A stretch of 64,000 nucleotides of DNA from Niastella soli (GCF_017742245.1 NZ_JAGHKO010000004.1:496001-560000); one strand, 5' to 3'; shown: positions 1-7,476, counted from the stretch's first letter. The notes: generated by a model from the sequence alone, not told the origin. Program-made: numbers and translations.

Positions 1-137
1 GTTCCCATCAATAAGCTGAACAAAATAACCGGCTTCCAATAACCGCCAATTCTTTCCATAACGAATGTTACCGGGCAAGCCGCAAATGCGTTGCTTTTAT
101 TCTCCTGAATGGTTGATGTTTTCTTAATCAATGTCAT
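1..137 (-). CDS. HxlR-family transcriptional regulator (N-terminal part)
   Basis: The reverse strand from an ATG at 137 reads 45 open codons to the window edge. It includes CPVTFVMERIGGYWKPVILF, which matches the start of the HxlR winged-helix domain (the family opens with a conserved Cys-Pro and an I-G-x-W-x-x-x-I-L motif). HxlR proteins are dimeric, often redox- or aldehyde-responsive repressors or activators of a divergent gene. Here the divergent neighbour is the NmrA-type reductase at 220, and the shared spacer carries repeats that overlap its promoter. The C-terminal half lies outside the window, so the ligand cannot be guessed. Confidence 0.85.
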   Translation of the reverse strand, partial: MTLIKKTSTIQENKSNAFAACPVTFVMERIGGYWKPVILFSLLMG

Positions 138-155
138 ACTTATACATACTATGGG

Positions 156-180
156 GTAAGTACTTGTATTAAAGTAAGTA
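156..180. promoter_or_regulatory. Putative HxlR operator (GTAAGTA direct repeat)
   Basis: GTAAGTA occurs at 156-162 and again at 174-180, 18 bp apart. TACTT (161-165) and AAGTA (176-180) also form an inverted pair. The element lies between the divergent HxlR and NmrA genes and overlaps the -33 box and spacer of the promoter at 164-194, as expected for autoregulation plus control of the neighbour. Binding is inferred, not shown. Confidence 0.45.
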
Positions 181-194
181 TAAATTTAGTTTTG
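164..194 (+). promoter_or_regulatory. Bacteroidota-type promoter of the NmrA reductase gene
   Basis: TTG at 164-166 and TAGTTTTG at 187-194 are separated by 20 bp. This fits the Bacteroidota housekeeping consensus (TTTG, 19-21 bp, TAnnTTTG). Transcription would start near 201, about 19 nt before the ATG at 220. Confidence 0.5.
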
Positions 195-219
195 GCAGGA
201 ATTTAAAATAAATACAAAG

Positions 220-1107
220 ATGAAAATTACTGTAACGGGTTCTTTAGGAAATATTAGTCATGTTCTTATAGAAAAATTGGCAACAAATGGTCACGAAGTA
301 AAAGTCATAAGTTCAAATGCCGAAAAAATTAAAGAAATTGAAAAACTAAAAGCAACCCCTTTGATTGGTTCTTTAAAGAATGCGGAATTTGTTCTTCACG
401 CATTTAAAGATGCCGATGCGGTATATACAATGATCCCGCCTGATTTTTCAGTTCCGGATTATTATGATTTTGCAGATAAAATACACCAAAATTATGTACA
501 GGCTATTGAACAAAATAACATCCAATATGCGGTAAATCTAAGTAGCATTGGTGTTGCATTTGCAGGCACTGAACCTTTGACAAGGTATTACAATCTGGAA
601 AAACGCCTTGATGAAATACCGGGATTAAACGTTGTTCATCTACGCCCTGCAATGTTCTATACCAATTTTTATGGCAGCCTGGAAATGATAAAACATCAGA
701 GTATTATTGGGCATAATCTTGCCGAAACTGTTGATCTGCTTATGACACACCCAGGTGACATTGCAGAAGCGGCATTCACCTACCTAAATTCTCTTTCTTT
801 CAGTGGACATCAAATCAGACACATCGTTAGTGATGTAAAAAATGGTAAGGAAATAGCCCAAATATTGAGTGACGCAATTAACAAGCCATTACATTGGGTT
901 GAATTTCCTGATGATGCTTTATTAGCAGGGTTGCTACAAAATGGATTTTCTCAAGATGCTGCCGAAACCCTCATAGTAAATGCGGGAAAGGCTATCAGAG
1001 AAGGATTATTCAATGAGTACAAGGCAGATAAATACAAATTAGTAGGAAGCCGAAAATTTGTTGATTTTGCTAAAGAATTCGCAATGGCTTATAAATTTAA
1101 CAATTAA
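220..1107 (+). CDS. NmrA-like NAD(P)-binding oxidoreductase
   Basis: 295 residues, the usual length for the NmrA/TMR atypical SDR group. The N-terminus reads MKITVTGSLGNISHVLIEKL, a Rossmann beta-alpha-beta with a glycine motif slightly altered from GxxGxxG (TGSLGNIS). It is followed by an acidic-to-Ser NADP-type loop (VISSNAEK) and a strand with NLSSIGVAF, where the SDR catalytic Ser sits in classical members. Members act as quinone or NAD(P)H-sensing reductases in the cytosol. The gene is divergent from an HxlR regulator, a common arrangement for electrophile-responsive reductases. Substrate unknown. Confidence 0.85.
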   Translation: MKITVTGSLGNISHVLIEKLATNGHEVKVISSNAEKIKEIEKLKATPLIGSLKNAEFVLHAFKDADAVYTMIPPDFSVPDYYDFADKIHQNYVQAIEQNNIQYAVNLSSIGVAFAGTEPLTRYYNLEKRLDEIPGLNVVHLRPAMFYTNFYGSLEMIKHQSIIGHNLAETVDLLMTHPGDIAEAAFTYLNSLSFSGHQIRHIVSDVKNGKEIAQILSDAINKPLHWVEFPDDALLAGLLQNGFSQDAAETLIVNAGKAIREGLFNEYKADKYKLVGSRKFVDFAKEFAMAYKFNN

Positions 1108-1222
1108 GTTTTAGCAATTATCCCATCCTTATTTATTCGATTAAGGTTCATAAATTCACCAGTTACCTTCAAATCCTGTATTAACTGGTTAGATGTTCGT
1201 CCAACCGCCCCGACTAAATAAT

Positions 1223-1255
1223 CAAGGCAGTAAAAATGCTGCCTTGGTTATTTTT
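1223..1255 (+). terminator. Rho-independent terminator
   Basis: CAAGGCAG (1223-1230) pairs perfectly with CTGCCTTG (1239-1246) around an 8-nt loop, followed by GTTATTTTTAT. It lies 116 bp after the NmrA gene and probably ends that transcript. Confidence 0.75.
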
Positions 1256-1317
1256 ATCACTTACTGAAATGCAGTCGCCTCCATTGTATAGTAATAATGG
1301 AATATAATAACGTAATA

Positions 1318-1503
1318 TTAATTAGCTAAAACTTCGTCTGCATCAAGAAATCCTGGAATCATGGCCATCAGCAAATCCGTTTTTTGCGTCAATCCAGGAT
1401 GCATGGTTCCAGGCAAAATGGCAAATTGTGAGGCAGGCATCGATAATTCACCTAAGCTTCCTCCCCCAAATAAGTATAACATTAAGGAAGGGAAGTTCGA
1501 ATC
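1318..1503 (-). pseudogene. Alpha/beta-hydrolase C-terminal remnant
   Basis: Read on the reverse strand, about 60 codons end at a TAA (1318-1320). They include LFGGGSLGELSMPASQFAIL followed by PGTMHPGLTQKTDLLMAMIP and an FLDADE-type tail. This matches the last third of Bacteroidota alpha/beta hydrolases, with the catalytic His strand (LPGTxH) and the terminal helix. Upstream of about 1503 the frame loses similarity and then meets stops, so the nucleophile elbow and N-terminus are gone. A forward frame of 80 codons overlaps it and looks spurious. The remnant suggests decay in this spacer. Family assignment is from motif memory only. Confidence 0.6.
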
Positions 1504-1642
1504 AAAATTGATTACCCAATGGCCCTTCGTACAGGCATCTCTGCCTACTACGCAAGACTCGCTTAAATACCCAATTGTTTACCAGGCTGTTAAACTTTTC
1601 TAGTGTCACTTTGTTAGTTATTATTTTGAATACCTTCAATAC

Positions 1643-2023
1643 GTGAAAAACCAGGTGGCCATATTTTTATTAGTGATTTACCTGTTCGGTTCAACCGACG
1701 CGTATCAACTATTGAAATTACCGCAGTTGGTAGGGCATTATGTGAAACATAAAAGTGAAAGCCCACACCTGACGTTTGGCTCATTTTTCAAAATGCACTA
1801 CATTGATCCTCAGCCATTTGATAACGACTACAAGCAGGATATGCAGTTGCCGTTCAAAACGGCACTAAATATTTACGGTAGAAATTTGCCTACTGACTTA
1901 ACTGTTTTACCCAGGATCATTTTCAGTGCCCCGGCAGAAAATCCAGGTTTACAACCTGTTTTGAATGATAATATCCCTCCTTTTTTATTTACCTACAGCA
2001 TCTTTCAACCTCCCAAAGCATAG
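1643..2023 (+). CDS. Conserved Bacteroidota small exported protein of unknown function
   Basis: 126 residues starting at a GTG. Residues 1-20 (MKNQVAIFLLVIYLFGSTDA) look like a signal peptide or anchor. The body is rich in aromatic and basic residues (YQLLKLPQLVGHYVKHKSES, FFKMHYIDPQPFDNDYKQDM). I recognise it as a recurring Bacteroidota protein that I recall near metal or redox genes, but no function is established that I know of. It is the first gene of a run continuing with a thioredoxin-like protein, ApbE, DUF4266 and DUF3570. A hairpin separates it from the next gene, so it may be expressed at a different level. No catalytic motif is visible. Confidence 0.65.
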   Translation: MKNQVAIFLLVIYLFGSTDAYQLLKLPQLVGHYVKHKSESPHLTFGSFFKMHYIDPQPFDNDYKQDMQLPFKTALNIYGRNLPTDLTVLPRIIFSAPAENPGLQPVLNDNIPPFLFTYSIFQPPKA

Positions 2024-2054
2024 CTGCATTTGTTGAATTCAGTCATATGTAATG

Positions 2055-2092
2055 CTGTAAGGAAGCCTTTATGTACAGGCTTTCGTTTACAG
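2055..2092 (+). terminator. Intergenic hairpin (attenuator or weak terminator)
   Basis: CTGTAAGGAAGCCT (2055-2068) pairs with AGGCTTTCGTTTACAG (2077-2092) around an 8-nt loop, with one interior mismatch. There is no long T-run after it, so it could act as a processing or attenuation structure between the small exported protein and the thioredoxin-like gene. Confidence 0.5.
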
Positions 2093-2120
2093 TCAATATA
2101 GTTATGTAAAAAATTATCTA

Positions 2121-2564
2121 ATGAAGTTATTATTCCTGTTTTTACTGGCAGGTAGCAACCTGCTTTTTACCGATTGGCATGCTGATTTTGAAACTGCCAG
2201 AAAGGAAGCCAAAGCCAATGGTAATTATATTTTATTAAATTTTTCGGGATCCGACTGGTGTGCACCCTGTATCAAATTACGTCAGGAGGTATTTGGCAGT
2301 GCAGCGTTTGAACAACTGGCAAATAACTCCCTCGAATTATATGATGCAGATTTTCCCCGGAAGAAAAAGAACCAGCTGGCAAAAGAATTACAGCAAAGCA
2401 ATGATGCCCTGGCTGAAAAATACAATCCTTTGGGCAAGTTCCCCTATACAGTAATACTAACCCCCGATGGAAAGGTGGTGAAAGCATGGGAAGGGTACCC
2501 GGGTAATAACAGCACACTGTTCATTGAACAACTAAAATCAGTTTGTGATGCCAAACGTCCCTGA
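2121..2564 (+). CDS. Exported thioredoxin-fold protein
   Basis: 147 residues. A short hydrophobic N-terminus (MKLLFLFLLAGSNLLFTDWH) suggests export to the periplasm. A thioredoxin fold follows with the active site SDWCAPCIKL near residues 45-54 and the cis-Pro segment KFPYTVIL near 109-116. WCAPC is unlike the WCGPC of general thioredoxins and resembles thiol-disulfide proteins of the DUF255/TlpA-like group. It overlaps the ApbE gene start by 17 bp, indicating translational coupling. In context it may supply or remove electrons for the cysteine-rich DUF4266 lipoprotein downstream; that is inference. Confidence 0.85.
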   Translation: MKLLFLFLLAGSNLLFTDWHADFETARKEAKANGNYILLNFSGSDWCAPCIKLRQEVFGSAAFEQLANNSLELYDADFPRKKKNQLAKELQQSNDALAEKYNPLGKFPYTVILTPDGKVVKAWEGYPGNNSTLFIEQLKSVCDAKRP

Positions 2565-3495
2565 CAATCGGTTATTTGAATACAAACACACGTGTAAGCT
2601 AATGGGTAACACGTTTGAAATAACTGTAGTGGCCAATGACGGAAACTGGGCACAAGAAAAAATAGCACTTGCGGTTGATGAGATCAGAAGGATTGAAAAG
2701 CTGCTTACCACTTTTGATGAAAACAGCCAGACAAATCAGATAAACAAAATGGCTGGAACAGAGGCCGTACCCGTTAATCGGGAAGTGTTTGAGCTGATCA
2801 AGCGGTCTTTAAAGATCTCCGGTGTTACCGATGGGGCCTTTGACATTACTTATGGGTCTATAGATAAACGGTTGTGGAATTTCGATCGTAATATGACCAG
2901 TTTGCCCGATGCCGAAACGGCCAAAAATTCGGTGAGTCTGATCAATTACCATAATGTGCTTTTAAATGAACAGGATGGTACCGTAATGCTAAAAGAAAAA
3001 GGAATGCGGATCGGTTTTGGCGGAATTGGCAAAGGGTACGCTGCTGATATGGCCAGAAAACTGCTGGAAAAGGAAGGCGTACAAAGCGGTATCGTAAACG
3101 CCTCGGGCGACCTTGTTGCCTGGGGCAAACAGGCAAACAATGAGCCCTGGACCATTGGCATTGCTCATCCTGATAATGCGCGCTCCGCCTTTTCCCGGCT
3201 TAACATTTCCAACCTGGCTATTGCAACCTCTGGAAATTATGAAAAGTATGTAGTAATTGATGGCAGGAAATATTCCCACACCATCAATCCTAAAACAGGC
3301 ATGCCGGTAACCGGTATTAAAAGCGTAACCATCATTAGCCCCTATGCTGAAATTGCCGATGCCATGGCCACTCCGGTTATGGTTATGGGGGTAAAGGCAG
3401 GCCTCGATCTCATTAACCAGATTGAGCACCTGGGTTGCATAATTGTAGACGACAACAACAAGATTTACTCCACCAAAAACATTCACTTAGAATGA
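2548..3495 (+). CDS. apbE: FAD:protein FMN transferase (ApbE family)
   Basis: 315 residues from the ATG at 2548 (a GTG at 2545 is possible). ApbE enzymes transfer FMN from FAD to a Thr/Ser of a target protein outside the cytoplasm, using Mg2+. Visible family signatures are FDENSQTNQINKM near 60-72, GFGGIGKGYAAD near 150-161, VNASGDLVAWG near 178-188, the SHTINPKTGMPV segment near 247-258 and AEIADAMATPVMVMG near 269-283. Length is normal for the catalytic domain, but no signal peptide or lipobox is visible, which is unusual for the family. It overlaps both neighbours (thioredoxin-like, DUF4266) and shares ATGA with the latter. Confidence 0.93.
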   Translation: MPNVPDNRLFEYKHTCKLMGNTFEITVVANDGNWAQEKIALAVDEIRRIEKLLTTFDENSQTNQINKMAGTEAVPVNREVFELIKRSLKISGVTDGAFDITYGSIDKRLWNFDRNMTSLPDAETAKNSVSLINYHNVLLNEQDGTVMLKEKGMRIGFGGIGKGYAADMARKLLEKEGVQSGIVNASGDLVAWGKQANNEPWTIGIAHPDNARSAFSRLNISNLAIATSGNYEKYVVIDGRKYSHTINPKTGMPVTGIKSVTIISPYAEIADAMATPVMVMGVKAGLDLINQIEHLGCIIVDDNNKIYSTKNIHLE

Positions 3496-3710
3496 TCATT
3501 AAAAAATATTTTACTGCACTGGTTGTTGTTACACTGCTGGCAACATCATGCAAAACAGTTAAGGAATACCAGAAGAACAAACTGAATGATTCAGAAATGA
3601 GCCTGACTAATAGGAAAGTGGAAAAAACTGAAATGAGTTTTCAGTCGTACCGGGAAGGCGCATCCGGCGCAAATGCCGGCAAAAGCGGTGGCGGATGTGG
3701 CTGTAATTAA
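3492..3710 (+). CDS. DUF4266 cysteine-rich lipoprotein
   Basis: 72 residues. The ATG at 3492 overlaps the ApbE stop (ATGA), which fixes the start; an upstream in-frame start at 3435 would lie inside ApbE and break the signal peptide. MIIKKYFTALVVVTLLATSC is a lipoprotein signal with the lipobox Cys at residue 18. The mature protein is short and charged and ends in REGASGANAGKSGGGCGCN, the DUF4266 hallmark. The tail has two Cys and a Gly/Ser/Ala stretch that could be an ApbE flavinylation site. Probably membrane-anchored in the periplasm and an electron-carrying partner of the DUF3570 barrel. Function is not established. Confidence 0.85.
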   Translation: MIIKKYFTALVVVTLLATSCKTVKEYQKNKLNDSEMSLTNRKVEKTEMSFQSYREGASGANAGKSGGGCGCN

Positions 3711-3731
3711 TTAACTGTTTAACCAACATGC

Positions 3732-4913
3732 ATGAAAAGAATATTCTTAACCGTACTAGGTATAGCGGCATTGGTAAAGTCTTTTGCGCAACAATTGCCC
3801 GATACCAGTTTTCAAAGCAGGAAGCTGAAAATAGATGAAATAAACCTGGTATCAAGTTACTATGGTCAAAATGGTGACCATGCGGCAGTAACGGGCGGTA
3901 TTGGCACCCAGCAGCTAACTGACATCGCCAATGTATTTGATGTAAAACTGACGAAATATGACAGGAAATTAAGAAAGCATTCGTTCGATCTGGAACTCGG
4001 CATTGATCATTATACTTCGGCCTCTTCTGATAAAATAGATCTGAAAGCCAATTCATCGGCCTCACATGCTGATACCCGCATCTACCCTTCCCTTTCCTGG
4101 AGTATGGAAAATGAGAAAAAAGGAAGCACGGTAACAGCCGGCGTTTCCTCCTCTTCCGAATTCGACTATACTTCTTTTGGCGTTAACGCTGGGTTCTCTA
4201 AAAAAACAAAAGACAGGAATGGGGAATTGTCGGTTAAAGTACAGGCGTTCTTTGACCAGGTAAAGCTGGTCACCCCTGTTGAATTAAGAAGTAACCCTGA
4301 AGATAAAAATTATGGATCAGCCAACCGCACTACCCTTGCCGGCTCTTTATCCTGGTCGCAGGTCATTAACAAAAATCTGCAGGTAGCATTTCTTGCTGAT
4401 ATTGTACATCAGCAGGGCTTCCTGAGCCTTCCTTTTTACCGGGTGTACTTTACGGATGGCAGCCTTCACCAAGAAAAACTGCCCGACAACCGTTTTAAGG
4501 TACCCTTGGGTTTCAGGGCCAATTACTTTCTGGGAGACCGATTCATCATCAGGACCTGGTACCGGTATTACAAAGACGACTGGGGCATAAGCTCACACAC
4601 GGCAAACATAGAAGTGCCAATAAAGATCACACCGTTCTTTAGCGTGAGTCCCTTTTACCGTTTCTATAACCAGACAGCCATAAAATATTTTGCGCCCTAT
4701 GGCGAGCATACGGCACAGAATGAATTTTATTCAAGCAATTATGACCTGTCAAAATTCAACAGTAATTTCCTGGGAGCAGGTATCAGGTTGGCGCCGCCTA
4801 ATGGAGTATTTGGCGTTAAACATTGGAACATGTTAGAGATCCGTTATGGACATTATACCAAAAACATTAACATGAACGCAAATATTGTTTCGCTGAATAT
4901 TAAGTATAAATAA
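3732..4913 (+). CDS. DUF3570 outer-membrane beta-barrel protein
   Basis: 393 residues with a clear signal peptide (MKRIFLTVLGIAALVKSFAQ). The rest alternates polar and aromatic residues typical of transmembrane beta strands (RKHSFDLELGIDHYTSASSD, SWSQVINKNLQVAFLADIVH) and ends in a barrel-like strand, NANIVSLNIKYK. This fits DUF3570, which I recall travelling with DUF4266, ApbE and a thioredoxin-like protein. It lies 21 bp after DUF4266 as the last gene of the operon and is followed by a strong hairpin. It may be an outer-membrane conduit or scaffold for the redox lipoprotein. Substrate unknown. Confidence 0.85.
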   Translation: MKRIFLTVLGIAALVKSFAQQLPDTSFQSRKLKIDEINLVSSYYGQNGDHAAVTGGIGTQQLTDIANVFDVKLTKYDRKLRKHSFDLELGIDHYTSASSDKIDLKANSSASHADTRIYPSLSWSMENEKKGSTVTAGVSSSSEFDYTSFGVNAGFSKKTKDRNGELSVKVQAFFDQVKLVTPVELRSNPEDKNYGSANRTTLAGSLSWSQVINKNLQVAFLADIVHQQGFLSLPFYRVYFTDGSLHQEKLPDNRFKVPLGFRANYFLGDRFIIRTWYRYYKDDWGISSHTANIEVPIKITPFFSVSPFYRFYNQTAIKYFAPYGEHTAQNEFYSSNYDLSKFNSNFLGAGIRLAPPNGVFGVKHWNMLEIRYGHYTKNINMNANIVSLNIKYK

Positions 4914-4929
4914 AAACGAACATCATACC

Positions 4930-4962
4930 AAAGCCATCGGAGTGATCTGGTGGCTTTTCATT
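4930..4962. terminator. Shared bidirectional terminator
   Basis: AAAGCCATC (4930-4938) pairs with GGTGGCTTT (4949-4957) with one G-T wobble, with A- and T-rich flanks. It sits between the convergent DUF3570 and BON genes and can serve both strands. Confidence 0.65.
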
Positions 4963-5629
4963 ACCAAACCAGTACTGACTCCTCTAATTCCAGCCTGTCT
5001 TCGACCTGGTCAACACCCGGGGCTGCCCAGGCCGCATAAACAGCATCTTCCTGTTCGGCAAACGAACGCACTTTTCCGGTAAGTGTTACTTTCCTGCCAT
5101 CTACTTCTACGTTAATTTTTCCGGAATCTATCGTAGCGCTTCGTTCAAACGCTGCAGCAATTTTTTCTTTTATGTTTGCAGGTGTTATAGATGGTCTTAT
5201 GGTTATAAAGTTATTCACCATTTTAATTCCAGCCAGGTTATCTATGGCCTTTATTGCAGCCTGACGCTGGTAATCCCAGTCCACTTCACCATTCAACGAC
5301 ACATATCCATCTTCAACTTTAACCTCAATACTTTCGTCTGGCACGAGTATATTCCAGCTCAATGCATGCAAAACGGCTTCAGCAATTTCAGTATCTGTCC
5401 TGTGAAATTCAGTTGCAATTCCAACCTGTATTTCTTCGGCTACAGCTTTTACTCCGGCCACTTTCTTTACTGCCTGTTCTGCCGCCACTTTTTTTGAATA
5501 GGTATCTACCTTACCATATAAGGTAACTATTCCATGTTTTACAAATACGCCTATTTCAGATTCATTCAAAATTGGCTCCCACATCAATTGATCCATTACA
5601 TCTTTTCGGATCTCTATATCACTTTTCAT
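4961..5629 (-). CDS. BON-domain protein (three BON repeats)
   Basis: 222 residues made of three BON domains: roughly 3-70 (IRKDVMDQLMWEP to VAEEIQVG), 78-145 (TEIAEAVLHALSW to VNNFITIR) and 150-218 (IKEKIAAAFERSA to VEDRLELE). Each has the GxVTLxGxV-type core (HGIVTLYGKV, DGYVSLNGEV, DGRKVTLTGKV). BON proteins such as OsmY bind phospholipids and appear in osmotic and stationary-phase stress. No signal peptide is seen, unlike OsmY, so a cytoplasmic location is likely. It follows the universal stress protein and HPF genes on the same strand, which supports a stress role. Confidence 0.9.
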   Translation of the reverse strand: MKSDIEIRKDVMDQLMWEPILNESEIGVFVKHGIVTLYGKVDTYSKKVAAEQAVKKVAGVKAVAEEIQVGIATEFHRTDTEIAEAVLHALSWNILVPDESIEVKVEDGYVSLNGEVDWDYQRQAAIKAIDNLAGIKMVNNFITIRPSITPANIKEKIAAAFERSATIDSGKINVEVDGRKVTLTGKVRSFAEQEDAVYAAWAAPGVDQVEDRLELEESVLVW

Positions 5630-5709
5630 ACAATGAATTTTATAGTGTTATCAAATAATATCTCTTCAAATTTAATGTCAGGTGCTAAAGGTAAAAGGCA
5701 GTATTGAAA

Positions 5710-6531
5710 TCACTTATGATGAGCAACAAATACCGGCACATTAATCGCTTTTATAATTAATTCTGCAGTGCTATGACTGAATAACCTGGCAAGCTTTGCT
5801 CGTTCAAATGCACCCATTACTACAAAAACATTCTTCTTGCCCAGCAAATGCCCAAATAACTCATCAGCTGCTTTACCCTGGAGCAATTGAAATTTAATGT
5901 TCTGGTAATGCAGTTCCAGCAACTCTGTTATTTTACCTTTCTCGTTGAACAAACTATCACCTGCTTCATTTACCTCCAGAACTGTAATTGTTCTGGCCGA
6001 TAATTCAGGAAACAGATAAGTAAATTGCTTTATTGCATAGACGGAGGCTGCACTACCATCATAGGCTAATATTATTTCGTCGATTGTATGAAAATCAAAA
6101 GGAGCCAGCACTACGGGGCATTCACTTTTAGCAAGCACTTCTTTTATAAAACCGGAAGGTATTTCCTCCTTTTTTTGCTTAAATGACATTTCCGGATCAA
6201 CAATAAGTAACTCTGCAAAACGAGTTTGTTTTATTATCTCTACAAGTGGATTATTATTTTCAAAATAAACTGAACAGTTTATTTCTCTATTGGCACAAGC
6301 CTCCTTAAATAGATGAATATTCTCATCGATTGATCTTGCCATTTTCTTTACTGCCGGTGCAAACTTTGCTTCCCTATAAATTGGCTCTTTTATCATCGTT
6401 TCCAATATTTGTGCGTCGTCAAGGAAAACGCCGGTAAGCCTGGAATGTGTAAGTCTGGCAATATAACAGGCAAAGTCCAACACCTTCATATTTACCTTTT
6501 GGGCATCAATTGCAATCATCACCTTTTTCAT
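5710..6531 (-). CDS. Universal stress protein, tandem UspA type
   Basis: 273 residues from the ATG at 6531; a longer TTG start at 6561 would overlap the HPF stop and is less likely. The N-terminal domain opens with MKKVMIAIDAQKVNMKVLDF and the second half carries IILAYDGSAASVYAIKQF, so two Usp domains are fused (about 1-140 and 145-273). The C-terminus FVVMGAFERAKLARLFSHST matches the ATP-binding GxxGxxxxxxLGS loop region, but with altered glycines, so nucleotide binding is uncertain. It lies 24 bp downstream of HPF, likely the same transcript. Expected role: survival under growth arrest or hypoxia, in the cytoplasm. Confidence 0.88.
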   Translation of the reverse strand: MKKVMIAIDAQKVNMKVLDFACYIARLTHSRLTGVFLDDAQILETMIKEPIYREAKFAPAVKKMARSIDENIHLFKEACANREINCSVYFENNNPLVEIIKQTRFAELLIVDPEMSFKQKKEEIPSGFIKEVLAKSECPVVLAPFDFHTIDEIILAYDGSAASVYAIKQFTYLFPELSARTITVLEVNEAGDSLFNEKGKITELLELHYQNIKFQLLQGKAADELFGHLLGKKNVFVVMGAFERAKLARLFSHSTAELIIKAINVPVFVAHHK

Positions 6532-6554
6532 AACATGTCTTTTTATAAACCTAT

Positions 6555-6857
6555 TTACCAAATTTCAACCCTTTCTTCTTTCTTCCATCTTAGTTGACGA
6601 GTGAGGTTTTCCATCACGTTACTGATCACCTCTTCAATGGATTTGCCTTTTTCCCGGCAAAAAAATGAAGTATTTGGAATAAAGACCCGCCCCTCCATTT
6701 CGTACTTATCCTTCTTGCCTGAATCAATTTTTCTCAAGAATACATCCAGCCCTACGATACGATCAAATATTTTTTCCAGACGGGCAAACTTGTTATGCAA
6801 CAGACCATCCAAGTTCAGATCGAGCTTCACGTCTGGTGATTTGAAATTTAATTTCAT
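6555..6857 (-). CDS. Ribosome hibernation factor, HPF/RaiA family (short form)
   Basis: 100 residues spanning one HPF/RaiA domain: a first strand LNFKSPDVKLDLNLDGLLHN, a helix KFARLEKIFDRIVGLDVFLR, strands KYEMEGRVFIPNTSFFCREK and a last helix with basic residues (VMENLTRQLRWKKEERVEIW). Family members bind the small-subunit decoding region and silence or dimerise ribosomes in stationary phase. It is the first gene of the apparent HPF-Usp-BON operon on the reverse strand. The long-HPF dimerisation tail is absent, so it would act as a short HPF or YfiA-like factor. Confidence 0.85.
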   Translation of the reverse strand: MKLNFKSPDVKLDLNLDGLLHNKFARLEKIFDRIVGLDVFLRKIDSGKKDKYEMEGRVFIPNTSFFCREKGKSIEEVISNVMENLTRQLRWKKEERVEIW

Positions 6858-7197
6858 AACAATATGTTTTCTGTGAAAAAAGTGTACTTAACTTACTAAA
6901 GTTATAATTATAAAAGCCTTTCGCTCGCTGATATGCATCAAGGAGCGAAATGATGTATGTCATATTACTCAATCAACTTAATAGATACCTTTTGAGTAAA
7001 TAATTTAAACAGCGTGCATTTGGAGAATAAAAGGACTGGATTATTTGTAATGATCCATATTAATTGATCTAACACAAAGGCCCTGGTCCGCTTCGCGTGC
7101 CTGCCTTTTTATTGTCTGCTTTGCGGAGCAAGCCCGGCAAACCGTTCAGGAGGAGGTTGATTGGTGGGAATCATAGGCAGACCGGAGGCATTCGCAC
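6858..7197. other. Non-coding spacer upstream of HPF with one inverted repeat
   Basis: I see no convincing gene in these 340 bp. TTTCGCTC (6919-6926) and GAGCGAAA (6943-6950) form a perfect 8-bp inverted repeat with a 16-nt loop, about 60 bp upstream of the HPF start on its strand. It could be an operator for the stress operon. The part from 7080 to 7197 is GC-richer and holds only a short shadow frame. Confidence 0.4.
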
Positions 7198-7476
7198 TTA
7201 TATTTTTTTGTCTTTCCAGTTCCACCATTTTAATTTCCCGCTCTCCTGATCGCGGGCAGGTGTTTCTGCATAATAAACGGCGCACCGGAAAACATAGAGG
7301 ATGCATCTGTCCTGCACGCAGCCGGCGAATTGGTTTGACTGGTCGTACAATTGTTGTGGGTCTTTTCCTTTTAGGTCGTCAATGCGGCTAATGCCAATGT
7401 TAAGAAGGTCTGTGGCAATAGATTTTCCCACACCAGGTATTTTAGACAGTTCTTTTATTGATTGGGCGGTGGTCAT
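7198..7476 (-). CDS. Cdd1-like helix-hairpin-helix protein
   Basis: 92 residues. Residues 7-34 (IKELSKIPGVGKSIATDLLN) form a helix-hairpin-helix with the GVGKxxA turn typical of non-specific DNA binding. The middle has two Cys (AGCVQDRCILYVFRCAVYYA) and the C-terminus is KLKWWNWKD, both typical of the small 'pathogenicity locus' Cdd1 family. Function of the family is not known to me beyond probable DNA or nucleic-acid binding. It stands alone, converging on the spacer before HPF. Confidence 0.8.
   Translation of the reverse strand: MTTAQSIKELSKIPGVGKSIATDLLNIGISRIDDLKGKDPQQLYDQSNQFAGCVQDRCILYVFRCAVYYAETPARDQESGKLKWWNWKDKKI

Noticed and set aside
1104-1260. Reverse-strand open stretch of about 48 codons with AVGRTSNQLIQDLK, possibly an HTH tail
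   Set aside because: It includes the terminator hairpin, has no start or upstream domain, and I could not connect it to a known family with confidence.
1361-1603. Forward 80-codon open frame
   Set aside because: It overlaps a reverse-strand alpha/beta-hydrolase remnant that has recognisable motifs; the forward product resembles nothing and has no promoter.
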